64,000 nucleotides of DNA from Methylocapsa aurea (lineage in GTDB: Bacteria; Pseudomonadota; Alphaproteobacteria; Rhizobiales; Beijerinckiaceae): contig NZ_JQKO01000008.1 in NCBI RefSeq assembly GCF_000746085.1, positions 163,046-227,045 of the forward strand, in the 5' to 3' direction. Made by a program: the position numbers and the translations under genes. The notes under the pieces were generated by a model. The model worked only from the letters and a program-made list of their open reading frames with translations. It was not told where the DNA came from and did not search any database. Positions 17,029 to 26,432 of the stretch are shown one piece after another. Every line of letters begins with the position of its first letter. Within the stretch, counting starts at the first letter, position 1.

Positions 17029-18879
17029 TCACCTATTTAACTGGTCGACATCTCTAACCGCCCCCCGCGCGGCGCTGGTGGTCATGGCGGCATAGGCGCG
17101 AAGCGCGGTCGAGATTTTCCGCACTCGCTCCGCCGGCTTCCAAGCTTCTTTGCCTTTCGCCTCCATGTCCGCCCTGCGGCGGGCGAGTTCGCCGTCCGGC
17201 ACGGCGAGATGAATGCCGCGGTTCGGGATGTCGATTTCGATGAGGTCGCCTTCGCTGACGAGGCCGATGACGCCGCCCTCCGCCGCTTCGGGCGAGACAT
17301 GGCCGATCGAGAGGCCCGAGGTGCCGCCGGAAAAGCGGCCATCCGTGATCAGGGCGCAGGCTTTGCCAAGGCCCTTCGACTTCAGATAGCTCGTCGGATA
17401 AAGCATTTCCTGCATGCCCGGGCCGCCGCGCGGACCCTCATAGCGGATCACCAGGATGTCGCCAGGCTTGATCCTGTCGCCAAGGATGGCGTCCACCGCC
17501 GCATCCTGACTTTCGAAGATCCGGGCCGGGCCGGAAAAGGTCAGGATCGAGGCGTCGACCCCGGCCGTTTTCACGATGGAGCCATCTTCGGCGAGATTGC
17601 CGTAGAGCACCGCGAGGCCGCCGTCCTTGGAGAAGGCGTGCGCGGCGTCGCGGATCGCGCCGTGTTCGCGGTCGAGATCGATCTCGTCCCAGCGCCGGTT
17701 CTGGCTGAATGCCACTTGGGTCGGGACGCCGCCGGGGGCTGCTCTGAAAAACTCCGTGACCGAAGCGCTCGCCGTCCGGCGAATGTCCCACCGCTCCAAG
17801 GCGTCCGCGAGCGTCGGCGCGTGGACCGTCGGCAGATCGGCGTGGATCAGGCCCGCGCGCTCCAACTCGCCGAGGATCGCCATGACCCCGCCGGCGCGAT
17901 GCACGTCCTCAAGATGAACGTCCGCCACGGAAGGCGCCACTTTGCAGAGGACCGGCACCCGACGGGACAGGCGGTCGATGTCGGCCATCGTGAAGTCGAC
18001 CTCGGCTTCATAGGCGGCGGCGAGGAGATGCAGCACCGTATTGGTCGAGCCGCCCATCGAGATGTCGAGCGTCATGGCGTTTTCGAAAGCTTTGAAGCTC
18101 GCGACCGAGCGCGGCAGCACGGAAGCGTCGTTCTGCTCGTAGTAGCGGCGGGCGAGATCGACGATGAGATGCCCGGCTTCGACAAAGAGACGTTTGCGAT
18201 CTGCGTGCGTGGCGAGCAGCGAGCCATTGCCGGGAAGCGCGAGGCCGAGCGCCTCGGTGAGGCAATTCATCGAATTGGCGGTGAACATGCCCGAGCAGGA
18301 GCCGCAGGTCGGGCAGGCCGATCGCTCGATCACCGCTATGTCCGCGTCGGAAATTTTGTCGTCGGCCGCAGCCACCATGGCGTCGACGAGATCGAGCGCC
18401 TTGCTCTTGCCGCCGAGCAGCGCCTTGCCGGCCTCCATGGGCCCGCCGGAAACGAAAACGGCGGGAATATTGAGGCGCAGCGCGGCCATCAACATTCCGG
18501 GCGTGATCTTGTCGCAGTTGGAAATGCAGACCATCGCGTCGGCGCAATGGGCGTTCACCATGTACTCGACCGAGTCCGCGATGATCTCGCGCGAGGGGAG
18601 ACTATAGAGCATCCCGTCATGGCCCATCGCGATGCCGTCGTCGACGGCGATGGTGTTGAACTCCTTGGCGACGCCTCCCGCCGCCTCGATCTCGCGGGCG
18701 ACAAGCTGGCCAAGATCCTTTAGATGCACATGGCCCGGCACGAATTGGGTGAAGGAATTGACGACGGCGATGATCGGCTTGCCGAAATCGGCGTCCGTCA
18801 TGCCAGTGGCGCGCCAGAGGCCGCGCGCGCCCGCCATGTTGCGGCCATGCGTCGTGGTGCGGGAGCGATATTGGGGCAT
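17029..18879 (-). CDS. ilvD: Dihydroxy-acid dehydratase
   Basis: Fe-S dehydratase that makes the 2-keto acid precursors of valine, leucine and isoleucine. With the start at 18879 the protein is 616 residues, the family length; a 50-codon upstream extension of the frame lacks similarity. Cluster ligands are visible as Cys122 ([10 protein letters not shown]) and the Cys189/Cys192/Cys195 group in [13 protein letters not shown]. It begins [26 protein letters not shown] and includes [10 protein letters not shown] and [10 protein letters not shown], all characteristic. Single gene; the other ilv genes are not in the window. Confidence 0.97.
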   Translation of the reverse strand: MPQYRSRTTTHGRNMAGARGLWRATGMTDADFGKPIIAVVNSFTQFVPGHVHLKDLGQLVAREIEAAGGVAKEFNTIAVDDGIAMGHDGMLYSLPSREIIADSVEYMVNAHCADAMVCISNCDKITPGMLMAALRLNIPAVFVSGGPMEAGKALLGGKSKALDLVDAMVAAADDKISDADIAVIERSACPTCGSCSGMFTANSMNCLTEALGLALPGNGSLLATHADRKRLFVEAGHLIVDLARRYYEQNDASVLPRSVASFKAFENAMTLDISMGGSTNTVLHLLAAAYEAEVDFTMADIDRLSRRVPVLCKVAPSVADVHLEDVHRAGGVMAILGELERAGLIHADLPTVHAPTLADALERWDIRRTASASVTEFFRAAPGGVPTQVAFSQNRRWDEIDLDREHGAIRDAAHAFSKDGGLAVLYGNLAEDGSIVKTAGVDASILTFSGPARIFESQDAAVDAILGDRIKPGDILVIRYEGPRGGPGMQEMLYPTSYLKSKGLGKACALITDGRFSGGTSGLSIGHVSPEAAEGGVIGLVSEGDLIEIDIPNRGIHLAVPDGELARRRADMEAKGKEAWKPAERVRKISTALRAYAAMTTSAARGAVRDVDQLNR

Positions 18880-19152
18880 GTGCTGATCCCAAATGTTAGA
18901 AAAACCGGCGGATGGAAAGGTCCATTCGCGAGGCCGCCCGCGGCGCCTGATCGACCTTAAGGATTGTCGCGCATTGAAGCGGCCCGCGCAAAGAGCGCTC
19001 CGCGACGGCGAGGCCCACGGTGCGATCAAGCCCTTGGGGCATGATTGCCGCTGTTGATGCCATTCATCGGTGGCGGCGGCAAGTCCCCGCGCCGCGTTTG
19101 ATCCAGGATCGAGCCGCCGGGAGAAATATTGCCGGCAGCGAGCGTCAGCGCT

Positions 19153-19255
19153 AAAGCGCTTTCAGCTTCGGCGGAATCAGAAAGCAGCTTTAGGTCCTTG
19201 TTTTGTCGCATTTTGTTAACGCGAACCGGCTTCCACTTCGCTCGAAAATGCTCTA
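19153..19255 (-). repeat. Palindromic repeat, family C copy 3
   Basis: AAAGCGCTTTC... GGAATCAGAAAGC... TTAGGTCCTTGTTTTGTCGCATTTTGTTAACGCGAACC... CACTTCGCTCGAAAATGCTCTA, given here in pieces. Same element as 34189-34276, and the reverse complement of 16733-16834. It occupies the gap between divergent ilvD and the asparaginase gene, 54 nt before the latter's start. Confidence 0.8.
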
Positions 19256-19309
19256 AAGGCGCCGCCGGGTTCTGGACTTTGCGTCTAATGGATCGGTAAG
19301 GAGCTCTCC

Positions 19310-20317
19310 ATGCCAAATCGTCCCGGCGATGCGTTTTCGAAGCCCTCGCGCCTGATCCTGCTTTCCACCGGCGGCACCATAGCCATGACCGCGGGCGCTG
19401 GGCTCGACGGCGCGGCGCTGAAGCTTCGCGCCGCCAGTCTCGCCGCCGCTGTTCCGCAGCTCGAGGGTCTCGCCGCGCTCGAAATGCGCGATGTCCTGGC
19501 CAAGCCCAGCGCCAGCTTTACCCTCGCCGACATTGCCGCAATTGCGCGGGCCGCCGAAGACGCCGCCAAGACCGCCGATGGCGTCGTGATCACGCATGGC
19601 ACCGACACGCTGGAGGAAACCGCCTTCGCACTCGCCATGCTCGCGCAAATCGAAACGCCCATTGTCTTGACGGCGGCAATGCGCCGGTCCGATCAGCCTG
19701 GCGCCGATGGTCCGGCCAATCTTCTGGCTGCGGCGCGGGTCGCCCTCTGTCCCGCCGCTCGAGGCAAGGGCGTCCTTGTCGTTGTCGACGATGAAATTCA
19801 CGCCGGCCCCTTAATCCGCAAGGCGCATAGCTTTCGTCCGCATGCCTTCTCGTCGCTTCCGTTCGGACCGATCGGCTATGTCGCGGAGGAGCGGGTCCGC
19901 TTCGCGTTGGCGCCGATCAGTCATTTGCCGAAATTGGCCTATGGAGGGCGTGCGCCGGTCACGCCGATCCTTGAAGCCGGCCCCGGCCTTGAACCGCGAA
20001 CGGTCGAAGCCTTGGCGGCCGGCGCCATTGACGCCCTGGTGCTGAGCCTTCCGGGGGCGGGACATGTCGCCGCCGACGTCGCGCCGGCCCTTGGCGTGCT
20101 GGCCGAGCGGATTCCAGTTGTTTTTGCCAGCCGCACGGGGGCCGGCGAGACGCTGCGCGCTTCCTACGGCTATCCTGGCGGAGAGATGGATCTCATTCGG
20201 CGCGGCCTCATCCCGGCGCAAGCGCTGGACGCCCGCAAGGCGCGGATCGCGCTGCAGCTCTTGTTGTCGGAAGGCGGGGACCTGGCGCGCATCCGCGCCG
20301 TCTTCGAACTCTTCTGA
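19310..20317 (+). CDS. Cytosolic L-asparaginase
   Basis: Hydrolyses asparagine to aspartate and ammonia. 335 residues, typical of the asparaginase/glutaminase family. The two threonine motifs are present: LLSTGGTIAM (Thr20) near the N-terminus and VITHGTDTLEET (Thr98/Asp99). No signal peptide precedes the first motif, which suggests the cytosolic type. AAGGAG lies 9 nt before the ATG. The ROK kinase gene begins 55 nt downstream, so they may be cotranscribed. Glutaminase activity cannot be excluded from sequence. Confidence 0.92.
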   Translation: MPNRPGDAFSKPSRLILLSTGGTIAMTAGAGLDGAALKLRAASLAAAVPQLEGLAALEMRDVLAKPSASFTLADIAAIARAAEDAAKTADGVVITHGTDTLEETAFALAMLAQIETPIVLTAAMRRSDQPGADGPANLLAAARVALCPAARGKGVLVVVDDEIHAGPLIRKAHSFRPHAFSSLPFGPIGYVAEERVRFALAPISHLPKLAYGGRAPVTPILEAGPGLEPRTVEALAAGAIDALVLSLPGAGHVAADVAPALGVLAERIPVVFASRTGAGETLRASYGYPGGEMDLIRRGLIPAQALDARKARIALQLLLSEGGDLARIRAVFELF

Positions 20318-20372
20318 GACGGGGCAATTAACCAACGCCTTGGCAATGCCCTTCGGACGATGGGAAGACGAC

Positions 20373-21275
20373 ATGCGCATCGGAATCGACCTCGGCGGGA
20401 CGAAGATCGAGGCCATCGCCCTCGATCGGGACGGAGCTGAATTGCTGCGCCGCCGGGTTCCCACGCCTCCTGGCGATTACGCGGGCGCCCTCCGCGCGAT
20501 CGCCAATCTCGTGGCTTTCCTCGAGGCGCAAATCGGGCGGCGGGGAACGGTTGGCGTCGCCGCGCCAGGGGCGATCTCGGCGCGGACCGGCCTGCTCAAG
20601 AATTCGAACAGCACGGCGCTGAACGGCGAGCCGCTGGACCGCGATCTGGCGGCGATCTTGGGCCGTCCCATCCGGCTCGAAAATGACGCCAATTGCTTTG
20701 CTCTGTCCGAAGCTATCGACGGGGCCGCGGCCGGCGCTGGCGTTGTCTTTGGCGTCATCCTTGGCACCGGGGTTGGCGGCGGTCTCGTCGTCGGCGGACG
20801 GATCATCGCGGGACGCAATGCAATCGCCGGAGAATGGGGCCACAATCCGTTGCCTTGGGCGCGCGACGATGAACGGCCGGGCGCTCCGTGCTATTGCGGC
20901 AAATCGGGCTGCATCGAGACATTTCTATCGGGGGCTGGTCCAGCGCGGGATTATCTTGCGCGCGCAGGCCGGCGCATGAGCGCATATGAGATCGCCCTTG
21001 CCGCTGCGTCCGGCGATCCGCATGCCGGCGACTGCCTGAGCCTCTATCGGGATCGGTTGGCGCGCGGGCTCGCCGCCCTCATCAATGTTATCGATCCCGA
21101 TGCGATCGTGCTCGGCGGCGGTCTCTCCAACATCGCGTCAATTTATGAGGGGCTTCCGGCGCTGGCGGCGCGGCATGTGTTTTCGGACGGCGTCGATACG
21201 CCAATTGTCCGCGCCGTCCATGGCGATTCCAGCGGCGTGCGCGGCGCGGCCTGGCTGTGGCCTGCGCCGCGCTGA
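20373..21275 (+). CDS. ROK-family sugar kinase (fructokinase or N-acetylglucosamine kinase type)
   Basis: 300-residue ATP-dependent hexose kinase. ATP-loop MRIGIDLGGTKIE at the N-terminus, catalytic Asp in ENDANCFALSEA, phosphate motif VILGTGVGGGLV and the ROK zinc signature GHNPLPW... CYCGKSGCIETFLSG are all intact. The start at 20373 gives the canonical N-terminus, whereas the frame runs open 103 codons further upstream into the asparaginase gene. The pattern EWGHNPLPW resembles fructokinase Mak, but substrate is not certain. Confidence 0.9.
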   Translation: MRIGIDLGGTKIEAIALDRDGAELLRRRVPTPPGDYAGALRAIANLVAFLEAQIGRRGTVGVAAPGAISARTGLLKNSNSTALNGEPLDRDLAAILGRPIRLENDANCFALSEAIDGAAAGAGVVFGVILGTGVGGGLVVGGRIIAGRNAIAGEWGHNPLPWARDDERPGAPCYCGKSGCIETFLSGAGPARDYLARAGRRMSAYEIALAAASGDPHAGDCLSLYRDRLARGLAALINVIDPDAIVLGGGLSNIASIYEGLPALAARHVFSDGVDTPIVRAVHGDSSGVRGAAWLWPAPR

Positions 21276-21288
21276 GCTTCGTTGAAGA

Positions 21289-22662
21289 TCAAGGACGCGG
21301 GCGGGCTCCAATCCCTCCCCACTCCAACAATTTGGAGGTGGCGCCGGTGATTGAATTCATCGTGTCCTCGATAAACGCCATCGGGCCATTTTGCGTCGGG
21401 CGGGGTTGAGGCGCGGGCGTTGCGGCCGGCGCCGGGATCTGCGCCTCGGCGATCTGTTCCGGCTTGGCTGCTGGGACGCTTGCAACTGGCTTCGCTTTGG
21501 CTGGCGTCGCGGCCTGCGCAGGCTGGCTGCGTCCACCGGCTTCGGCCGCGGCGGATTTGGGCGCTGGCGTCAGGTGCGCCGCTGGCTTCGGGGCCTGGGT
21601 TGTCGAGGGCTTGGCCGCCGCGGTTGGGCGCGGCGCGGGCAGGGGCGGCGCTGGGATCGAGGCTTGCGGCTGCGCATCGTGGGGGAGGAGCGAGCCGTCG
21701 GGCCGAACCGACGCGGTCTTCATCTTCTTTGCCGGCTCGACAGGCGCCGCCAGTCGTTGCGGTTCCACTTGTGTTGGAGTCTCCTCGGGCGGCGCCGGAG
21801 CCTTGGCGGCCTCGACCGTAAATCCGCTCGTCGACAGGGCGTCCGAGGGGCCAAGGCCGATGACGCGCGGCGCCTTATCCTGAGCCTGCGAGGGGGGGCT
21901 CAATTGCGCGGCGTTTTCGTCGGTCGCGGCCGGCCCGGAGGGCGGCGGCGCGAGAGAAAGGGAAGCGTCCAAAGAAGCCTCCTGGGCCGGGACGTCCATC
22001 CCGCCTATGGTGTCCGGCTGCGGCGCGAGCGGTGCGTTCTTCGCTTCGAGCGTCGCGACTTCCGGGCTGGAAACGCTGCTCTTGGATCCAAAGGTGACGG
22101 CAATGCCGGTCAGTCCAAGCAGGATGACCGCTCCTATGGCGTAGAGCGGAAACCGCGGCCTGACGTCCGCATCGGTCAATCCCGCCTGGCCCAAACCGGC
22201 TTGATGGGAAATCGCCGCGCCGTCCCGATAGAGCCGATAATCCGATCGGTCCTCCGAAATTGCGATAGTGGCGGCCAAGTCGGTTTCCGAAGGCGGCGCC
22301 TCGCGCCGCGCCCCGCCCAGCAAGCCCGCTTCAATCGCCGCGAAATCGCCGCTCAGGAAGACGTCGCGCGGGCCTCCCGCGGGGCACCCGGAATTTGTCT
22401 TCGTCGCCATTGCCGACTCGTCCCGCCGCGCAGCGCCGATCAGGCCAGATTCGATCGCGGCGAAGTCGCTGGCGAGGAAACGTTCTCCCGCATGCGGCGC
22501 TTTGAGTTGCTGCCCTTGCGGTTCGAGATCTGGCGGTTCGAGAGCTGGCGGCTCAGTGGAAAATGCGCCGGCCCATTGGTCCGTGGAGCGCTGGCGGCCA
22601 AGGCGCCTTTCAAACTCCTCCAGATCGATCATCGGGCGCCGTTTTGCGATAGGCTCAACCAT
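21289..22662 (-). CDS. Single-pass membrane protein with duplicated FAAIE motif and proline-rich tail
   Basis: Function unknown; 457 residues. The start at 22662 has AGGAG 9 nt upstream; two earlier in-frame ATGs lack a site. The N-terminal cytosolic part contains two copies of a motif of about 20 residues, FLASDFAAIESGLIGAARR (about 62-80) and FLSGDFAAIEAGLLGGARR (about 101-119). One membrane helix follows at about 175-195 (LYAIGAVILLGLTGIAV). The remaining 260 residues are Ala/Pro/Lys-rich and probably extend into the periplasm, ending in a short conserved-looking segment (AFIEDTMNSITGATSKLLEWGG). It converges with the ROK kinase, 13 nt away. It may be an envelope or polarity factor, but this is a guess. 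Confidence 0.75.
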   Translation of the reverse strand: MVEPIAKRRPMIDLEEFERRLGRQRSTDQWAGAFSTEPPALEPPDLEPQGQQLKAPHAGERFLASDFAAIESGLIGAARRDESAMATKTNSGCPAGGPRDVFLSGDFAAIEAGLLGGARREAPPSETDLAATIAISEDRSDYRLYRDGAAISHQAGLGQAGLTDADVRPRFPLYAIGAVILLGLTGIAVTFGSKSSVSSPEVATLEAKNAPLAPQPDTIGGMDVPAQEASLDASLSLAPPPSGPAATDENAAQLSPPSQAQDKAPRVIGLGPSDALSTSGFTVEAAKAPAPPEETPTQVEPQRLAAPVEPAKKMKTASVRPDGSLLPHDAQPQASIPAPPLPAPRPTAAAKPSTTQAPKPAAHLTPAPKSAAAEAGGRSQPAQAATPAKAKPVASVPAAKPEQIAEAQIPAPAATPAPQPRPTQNGPMAFIEDTMNSITGATSKLLEWGGIGARPRP

Positions 22663-22980
22663 GCTTCCGATCTCCTGTTGCTTCATGGGACAGGCCAAAC
22701 AGCCGCTTCAAGCTGTTGCGAACGCGCATCCCTTCCGAACCAACGCCAACCGCTTTAAGGCGCGGCGCCGGACTAAGACGCAAGAACCGTCATCAATGGC
22801 GCATTCAAAACGTGCGCCGCACAGCTCAAGCTGGCCTTTGTTTTTCCGGCGTCATTAAGAAATCGCAATTGTGGCTGATGTGTGCCGCCGCCAAAATCAG
22901 CCAATTAGAGCCTATCGCGTCGCTTATTTTTGGCTTTGACCGCGCCGCGTTTTGACCGGCGCCTTGTGTTGGCCGCAGTT
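22663..22980. other. Non-coding region
   Basis: 318 bases between two minus-strand genes. No convincing frame, hairpin with T-run or repeat was seen; it presumably carries the promoter of the FAAIE-motif gene. Confidence 0.35.
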
Positions 22981-23769
22981 TCATTCCGGCTTCAAGAAGC
23001 TTTCATAGACGAGCTGGAATGCTTCCGGTCCCACGCTGACCGCGCCGCGAAATGGATTATCCATCGCGGCGATGATGAAAATCACCGCGCCCAGAAAGCA
23101 TGCGAGAGCGCCGCCAAGGAGCACGTGGAGGTGGATCTCCATGTCGAGCATCCATATGAGACCGATATTGAGGAGCGAGCCAAGGGCGACCACCCACCAT
23201 AAAGCCGCGGGAATGCCGGAGCTGACATTGACCAGCCGGGCGCGGCGGATCTCAACGAAATTGTTGAATTGCCGCAAAGTCTCCGCATGGAGGATTTCTT
23301 CGCTTTTCTGGGTCGGCTGGAAAGTCATGAGCGTTGCGAAAAGCGCCGCCGCCTGATGCGATCCAGCTTTGGGCACGACGCCGCGCCGTTGTTGCGGCCA
23401 AGCCTCCTCGATGGTGACTCTGGCGTATTCGCGCAAATGATGCTCCAATTGTCGGCGGATCGGCTGGGGATAGCCGCTGACGTCTCGGTATAGCGCCGCG
23501 ACATTTGCCGCCTCCTTGTCGACGATGTCGGTCACGGTAGTATAGTTTTGATAGGAAGCGACGGCGAGCAGCCCGAGCAGAAGCCCATAGAGAACCGAAA
23601 AGCTCGAAAGCGCGAATCCCACCATGTCATTCGCGCGCTGATCGGTGTGAATCCACGAGCGGATAGTTGGGCGCAGAAGATATATTCCAAGCCAGGTGGC
23701 GGCGACGAAGGCGAAGGCGAAGAAGGCCGCCACGATGGCGGAGGGATAATCGTAGATCCAATAGAACAA
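22981..23769 (-). CDS. DUF4239 (bestrophin-like) integral membrane protein
   Basis: 262-residue inner-membrane protein with helices near 10-31, 48-70, 192-212 and 216-240. The layout and the segment FALSSFSVLYGLLLGLLAVASYQNY match the DUF4239 family, which resembles bestrophin anion channels. The start is taken as TTG at 23769 because AGGAGG sits exactly 7 nt upstream. An ATG 5 nt further upstream is in a different frame and only 2 nt from the AGGAGG. Function in cells is unknown. It is transcribed divergently from the small secreted protein. Confidence 0.8.
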   Translation of the reverse strand: MFYWIYDYPSAIVAAFFAFAFVAATWLGIYLLRPTIRSWIHTDQRANDMVGFALSSFSVLYGLLLGLLAVASYQNYTTVTDIVDKEAANVAALYRDVSGYPQPIRRQLEHHLREYARVTIEEAWPQQRRGVVPKAGSHQAAALFATLMTFQPTQKSEEILHAETLRQFNNFVEIRRARLVNVSSGIPAALWWVVALGSLLNIGLIWMLDMEIHLHVLLGGALACFLGAVIFIIAAMDNPFRGAVSVGPEAFQLVYESFLKPE

Positions 23770-23822
23770 GCCATGTCCTCCTGACCGGCGGCGTCTGATT
23801 CCGGCGCGTGCTTGTAAATGTT

Positions 23823-23893
23823 AAAGCATTTTCAGGCGAAGCGGCGACCGGTTTGTGACTTGGAGCTGCTTCGGCCTTTAAAAAAGATCTAGC
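23823..23893 (+). repeat. Degenerate palindromic repeat, family C copy 5
   Basis: AAAGCATTTTCAGGCGAAGCGG-GACCGGTTTGTG... GAGCTGCTT... AGATCTAG follows the order of family C blocks but with more mismatches than the other copies. It lies between divergent DUF4239 and the secreted hypothetical. Confidence 0.5.
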
Positions 23894-23942
23894 GGGCCGA
23901 TGGCCGGCGCATCGCGGCGCTCAGCCGCGTGAGGGGCCAAGA

Positions 23943-24386
23943 ATGAATCTGAACGGGAAATGCCTGATCGCTGGCGCGCTCGCGCTCGCCTTAGCGCCGC
24001 TGATGGACGCGAGGGGCCAGGTCGGCGGGCCTTGCGCTTATGATTCCTATCCGGGCGCCTGCACGATCGCGACCGTCTCGAAGACGGAAGCTTCGATCAG
24101 CCAGAAGTCCATCGCTGGAGGCCCCGGTTATGAAGGTTTCGAAATCACGTTCAGCTATGCTGGGGAGGCTCCCCAAGACAATCCCCTCGTGCGCCAGGCG
24201 CTTTCGAGGCGGCGCGATCTCCTCCTCGTCAACGGCTGGCGTCCTGGCCCGCGCTTTCTCGAAAAATATGCGATCGCGCCGGGCAAGGTCTTTCGCTGCG
24301 CCTTGGACGTGATCAAGAGCGGATCCTGCACTCCGACGCTCTTTCGCTTTCCTGCGATCGACCAGGCTGACTATTTCGAACGATAG
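23943..24386 (+). CDS. Small secreted hypothetical protein
   Basis: 147 residues with a signal peptide (MNLNGKCLIAGALALALAPLMDARGQ) and four cysteines in the mature part, likely two disulfides, so periplasmic or secreted. No catalytic motif recognised. The mature domain (ATVSKTEASISQ, EITFSYAGEAP, LLVNGWRPGPRFLEKYAI) looks like a small beta-rich fold. It has its own position between a repeat and the convergent DUF1192 gene. Confidence 0.7.
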   Translation: MNLNGKCLIAGALALALAPLMDARGQVGGPCAYDSYPGACTIATVSKTEASISQKSIAGGPGYEGFEITFSYAGEAPQDNPLVRQALSRRRDLLLVNGWRPGPRFLEKYAIAPGKVFRCALDVIKSGSCTPTLFRFPAIDQADYFER

Positions 24387-24419
24387 GCTGGAGTTCAGCC
24401 AGTCCCCTAAGCAACATGC

Positions 24420-24626
24420 CTAGACCTTAAAGAAAGCCGCGGCGGCGCTGAGAATTCCCTGTTTGACTTTTCGCGCCTCTTCGAGCCGCGCAATTTCCGC
24501 CTGCAGGCCGGCGATGCGCTCGTCGAGCTCCTGCACAGAAAGATCATCGAGAGCCTGCCCGATCTCGTGGGACGCCGCCGCCTTGCGGGGCGGGGCGCCG
24601 AAAATGTCTTCATTGTCGCTAGCCAT
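24420..24626 (-). CDS. DUF1192 family small protein
   Basis: 68 residues beginning MASDNEDIFGAPPRK. The C-terminal half is a predicted short coiled coil (LDDLSVQELDERIAGLQAEIARLEEARKVK), the hallmark of DUF1192, a family of small alphaproteobacterial proteins of unknown role. The frame is open well upstream, but the family begins at this Met. Confidence 0.85.
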   Translation of the reverse strand: MASDNEDIFGAPPRKAAASHEIGQALDDLSVQELDERIAGLQAEIARLEEARKVKQGILSAAAAFFKV

Positions 24627-24956
24627 GGGCCACCTCGTCGGCCTGCGAAAGCCATGAACTCCCGCATTTATACCGCTCCAATCACGGTCGCGCCATTTGC
24701 TTCTTGGGGTTCTGGGCGCGCTTGCTTTGGAACCTTGGCCGCTGGGCGTCATTCGGCGGGCCAAGGCGCGGGAGTCACCGAGCGCTTCTTTCAGGGGACG
24801 GCAGCGCCACGCGCGCATGCCGGCCCCGCTGCATCAAGCTTTTCCACGAGCCCACCTCCCCAGTTGGCTAGGTGTTTAGTCCTGGCATTTGATGGACGGC
24901 GCTATTCAACCGGCGCTGGCCACGCCGGGCGGTCAGGCAAAACGCTATTTGCTCGC
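24627..24956. other. Non-coding region
   Basis: 330 bases between two minus-strand genes. Frames present (for example 24567-25037 plus) overlap real genes and have no motif. I see no terminator with a T-run. Confidence 0.35.
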
Positions 24957-25460
24957 TCACGCCCCCGCGCAGAGTCGACATCGGCCCGCCACTTCCATCA
25001 CGGTCGCACGGGGCGCAAATTCGGCCCTTGCCGCTAGCTCCGCCAGACTGCCTCGCAAATCCTCCGAGGTCGCCTCCACGACATCGCCGCAGGTCTCGCA
25101 GATGAGGAACACGATCGGCTCCTCTGCCGCGTGGCCGTGGCCGCAGGCGAGATAGGCGTTGCAGGAGGCAAGCCGGTGGACGAGGCCGTTTTCGAGCAGA
25201 AAATCGAGCGCCCGATAGATCGAGATCGGGGCCGGGCGCTTGCCCGTCGTCTCAGCAACCCGGTCGATCATCTCATAGGCCCCGAGGGGGCGGCCCTCTA
25301 GGGCGAGAATTTCCAGAATCCGCCGCCGGCTTGGGGTCAGGGCGATCCCTTCCTGGCGGCAGAGCGCCAGCGCCGGGGCCAATGCGCGAGCCCCGGCTGC
25401 TTCATCGCGCTCGCCGCATTCGTTAGAGGCCTTCGGACGCGATTCGCGTGAAATTGTCAT
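24957..25460 (-). CDS. zur: Fur-family transcriptional regulator, zinc-sensing Zur type
   Basis: 167-residue DNA-binding repressor. The winged-helix part contains LTPSRRRILEILALEG and the recognition helix region PISIYRALDFLLENGLVHRL. The C-terminal part has the structural-zinc cysteines (ICETCGDV and CRLCAGA) and regulatory-site residues in SCNAYLACGHGH. The ISIYRAL and NAYLACGH patterns favour Zur over Fur. No znu transporter gene lies beside it. It is transcribed divergently from bdhA, so the 170-bp gap may contain regulatory sites. Confidence 0.85.
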   Translation of the reverse strand: MTISRESRPKASNECGERDEAAGARALAPALALCRQEGIALTPSRRRILEILALEGRPLGAYEMIDRVAETTGKRPAPISIYRALDFLLENGLVHRLASCNAYLACGHGHAAEEPIVFLICETCGDVVEATSEDLRGSLAELAARAEFAPRATVMEVAGRCRLCAGA

Positions 25461-25629
25461 GAAAAAAATATATCACAGCCGCGCGATCAAAGCGATTCTT
25501 GCAGCCTAGAGAGCTTGGCTTTGGCTTCATCTATTAACCGCTGCGTTGTAGTATAGTTTGGCGACCTGTAATTTCGCTGTCCGCCCAACATTCGTGCGCC
25601 GCAATTCGCTGTCCCGCCCAGGAGACCCC

Positions 25630-26415
25630 ATGACCCTCAACACGCGCAACGCCATCGTCACCGGCTCCACCAGCGGCATCGGCCTCGCCATCGCCAGAGC
25701 CTTGGCCAAGGAAGGCGTCAATGTCACCATTAATGGCTTTGGCAATGCGGCGGCGATCGAGACCGAGCGGGCCGGGATCGAGAAGGATTTCGGCGTCAAG
25801 GCCTATTACTCGGGCGCGGACATGACCAAGCCGGATGAGATCCGCGCCATGGTCAAAGAGGCCGAGGACAAGCACGGAACCCTCGATATTCTCGTCAATA
25901 ACGCAGGGATCCAGCATGTCGCCCCGATCGAGGAGTTTCCGCCCGAGACTTGGGACCTGATTCTCGCCATCAATCTCTCCGCCGCCTTCCATGCGATCGC
26001 CGCCGCGATCCCTGGCATGAAATCGCGCAAATGGGGCCGCATCGTCAGCACCGCCTCTGCCCATTCGCTTGTCGCCTCGCCGTTCAAATCCGCCTATGTC
26101 TCGGCCAAGCACGGTCTTGCCGGGCTGACCAAGACCGCGGCGCTCGAACTCGCCACCTTCGGCGTCACGGTCAATTGCATCTCGCCGGGCTATGTCTGGA
26201 CCCCGCTCGTCGAAAAGCAAATCCCCGATACGATGGAGGCGCGTCACTTGACGCGGGAGCAGGTCATCCAGGATGTGATCCTGGAGGCCCAGCCGACCAA
26301 GCAATTCGTGACCGCCGATCAGGTCGCCTCGCTCGCCGTCTATCTCTGCACCGATGCGGCGGCGCAGATCACCGGGGCCAACCTCTCGATCGACGGCGGC
26401 TGGACCGCCGAATAG
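25630..26415 (+). CDS. bdhA: 3-hydroxybutyrate dehydrogenase
   Basis: Short-chain dehydrogenase that interconverts 3-hydroxybutyrate and acetoacetate in PHB and ketone-body metabolism. 261 residues from the ATG at 25630, preceded by GGAGA. NAD loop TGSTSGIG, NNAG motif, and the catalytic Ser/Tyr/Lys in STASAHSLVASPFKSAYVSAKHG. ISPGYVWTPLVEKQIPD and the C-terminal LSIDGGWTAE are specific for this enzyme. The patatin gene begins 17 nt downstream, so they are likely cotranscribed. Confidence 0.93.
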   Translation: MTLNTRNAIVTGSTSGIGLAIARALAKEGVNVTINGFGNAAAIETERAGIEKDFGVKAYYSGADMTKPDEIRAMVKEAEDKHGTLDILVNNAGIQHVAPIEEFPPETWDLILAINLSAAFHAIAAAIPGMKSRKWGRIVSTASAHSLVASPFKSAYVSAKHGLAGLTKTAALELATFGVTVNCISPGYVWTPLVEKQIPDTMEARHLTREQVIQDVILEAQPTKQFVTADQVASLAVYLCTDAAAQITGANLSIDGGWTAE

Positions 26416-26432
26416 GTTTTTGACGCATAGCC

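Noticed and set aside
17209..18723. 504-codon plus-strand frame opposite ilvD
   Set aside because: Lies wholly within ilvD; composition shadow rich in Arg/Gly without domain features.
25461..25629. Possible Zur box between zur and bdhA (GTTGTAGTATAG)
   Set aside because: Only a partial dyad; it does not match the alphaproteobacterial Zur palindrome well enough to claim.
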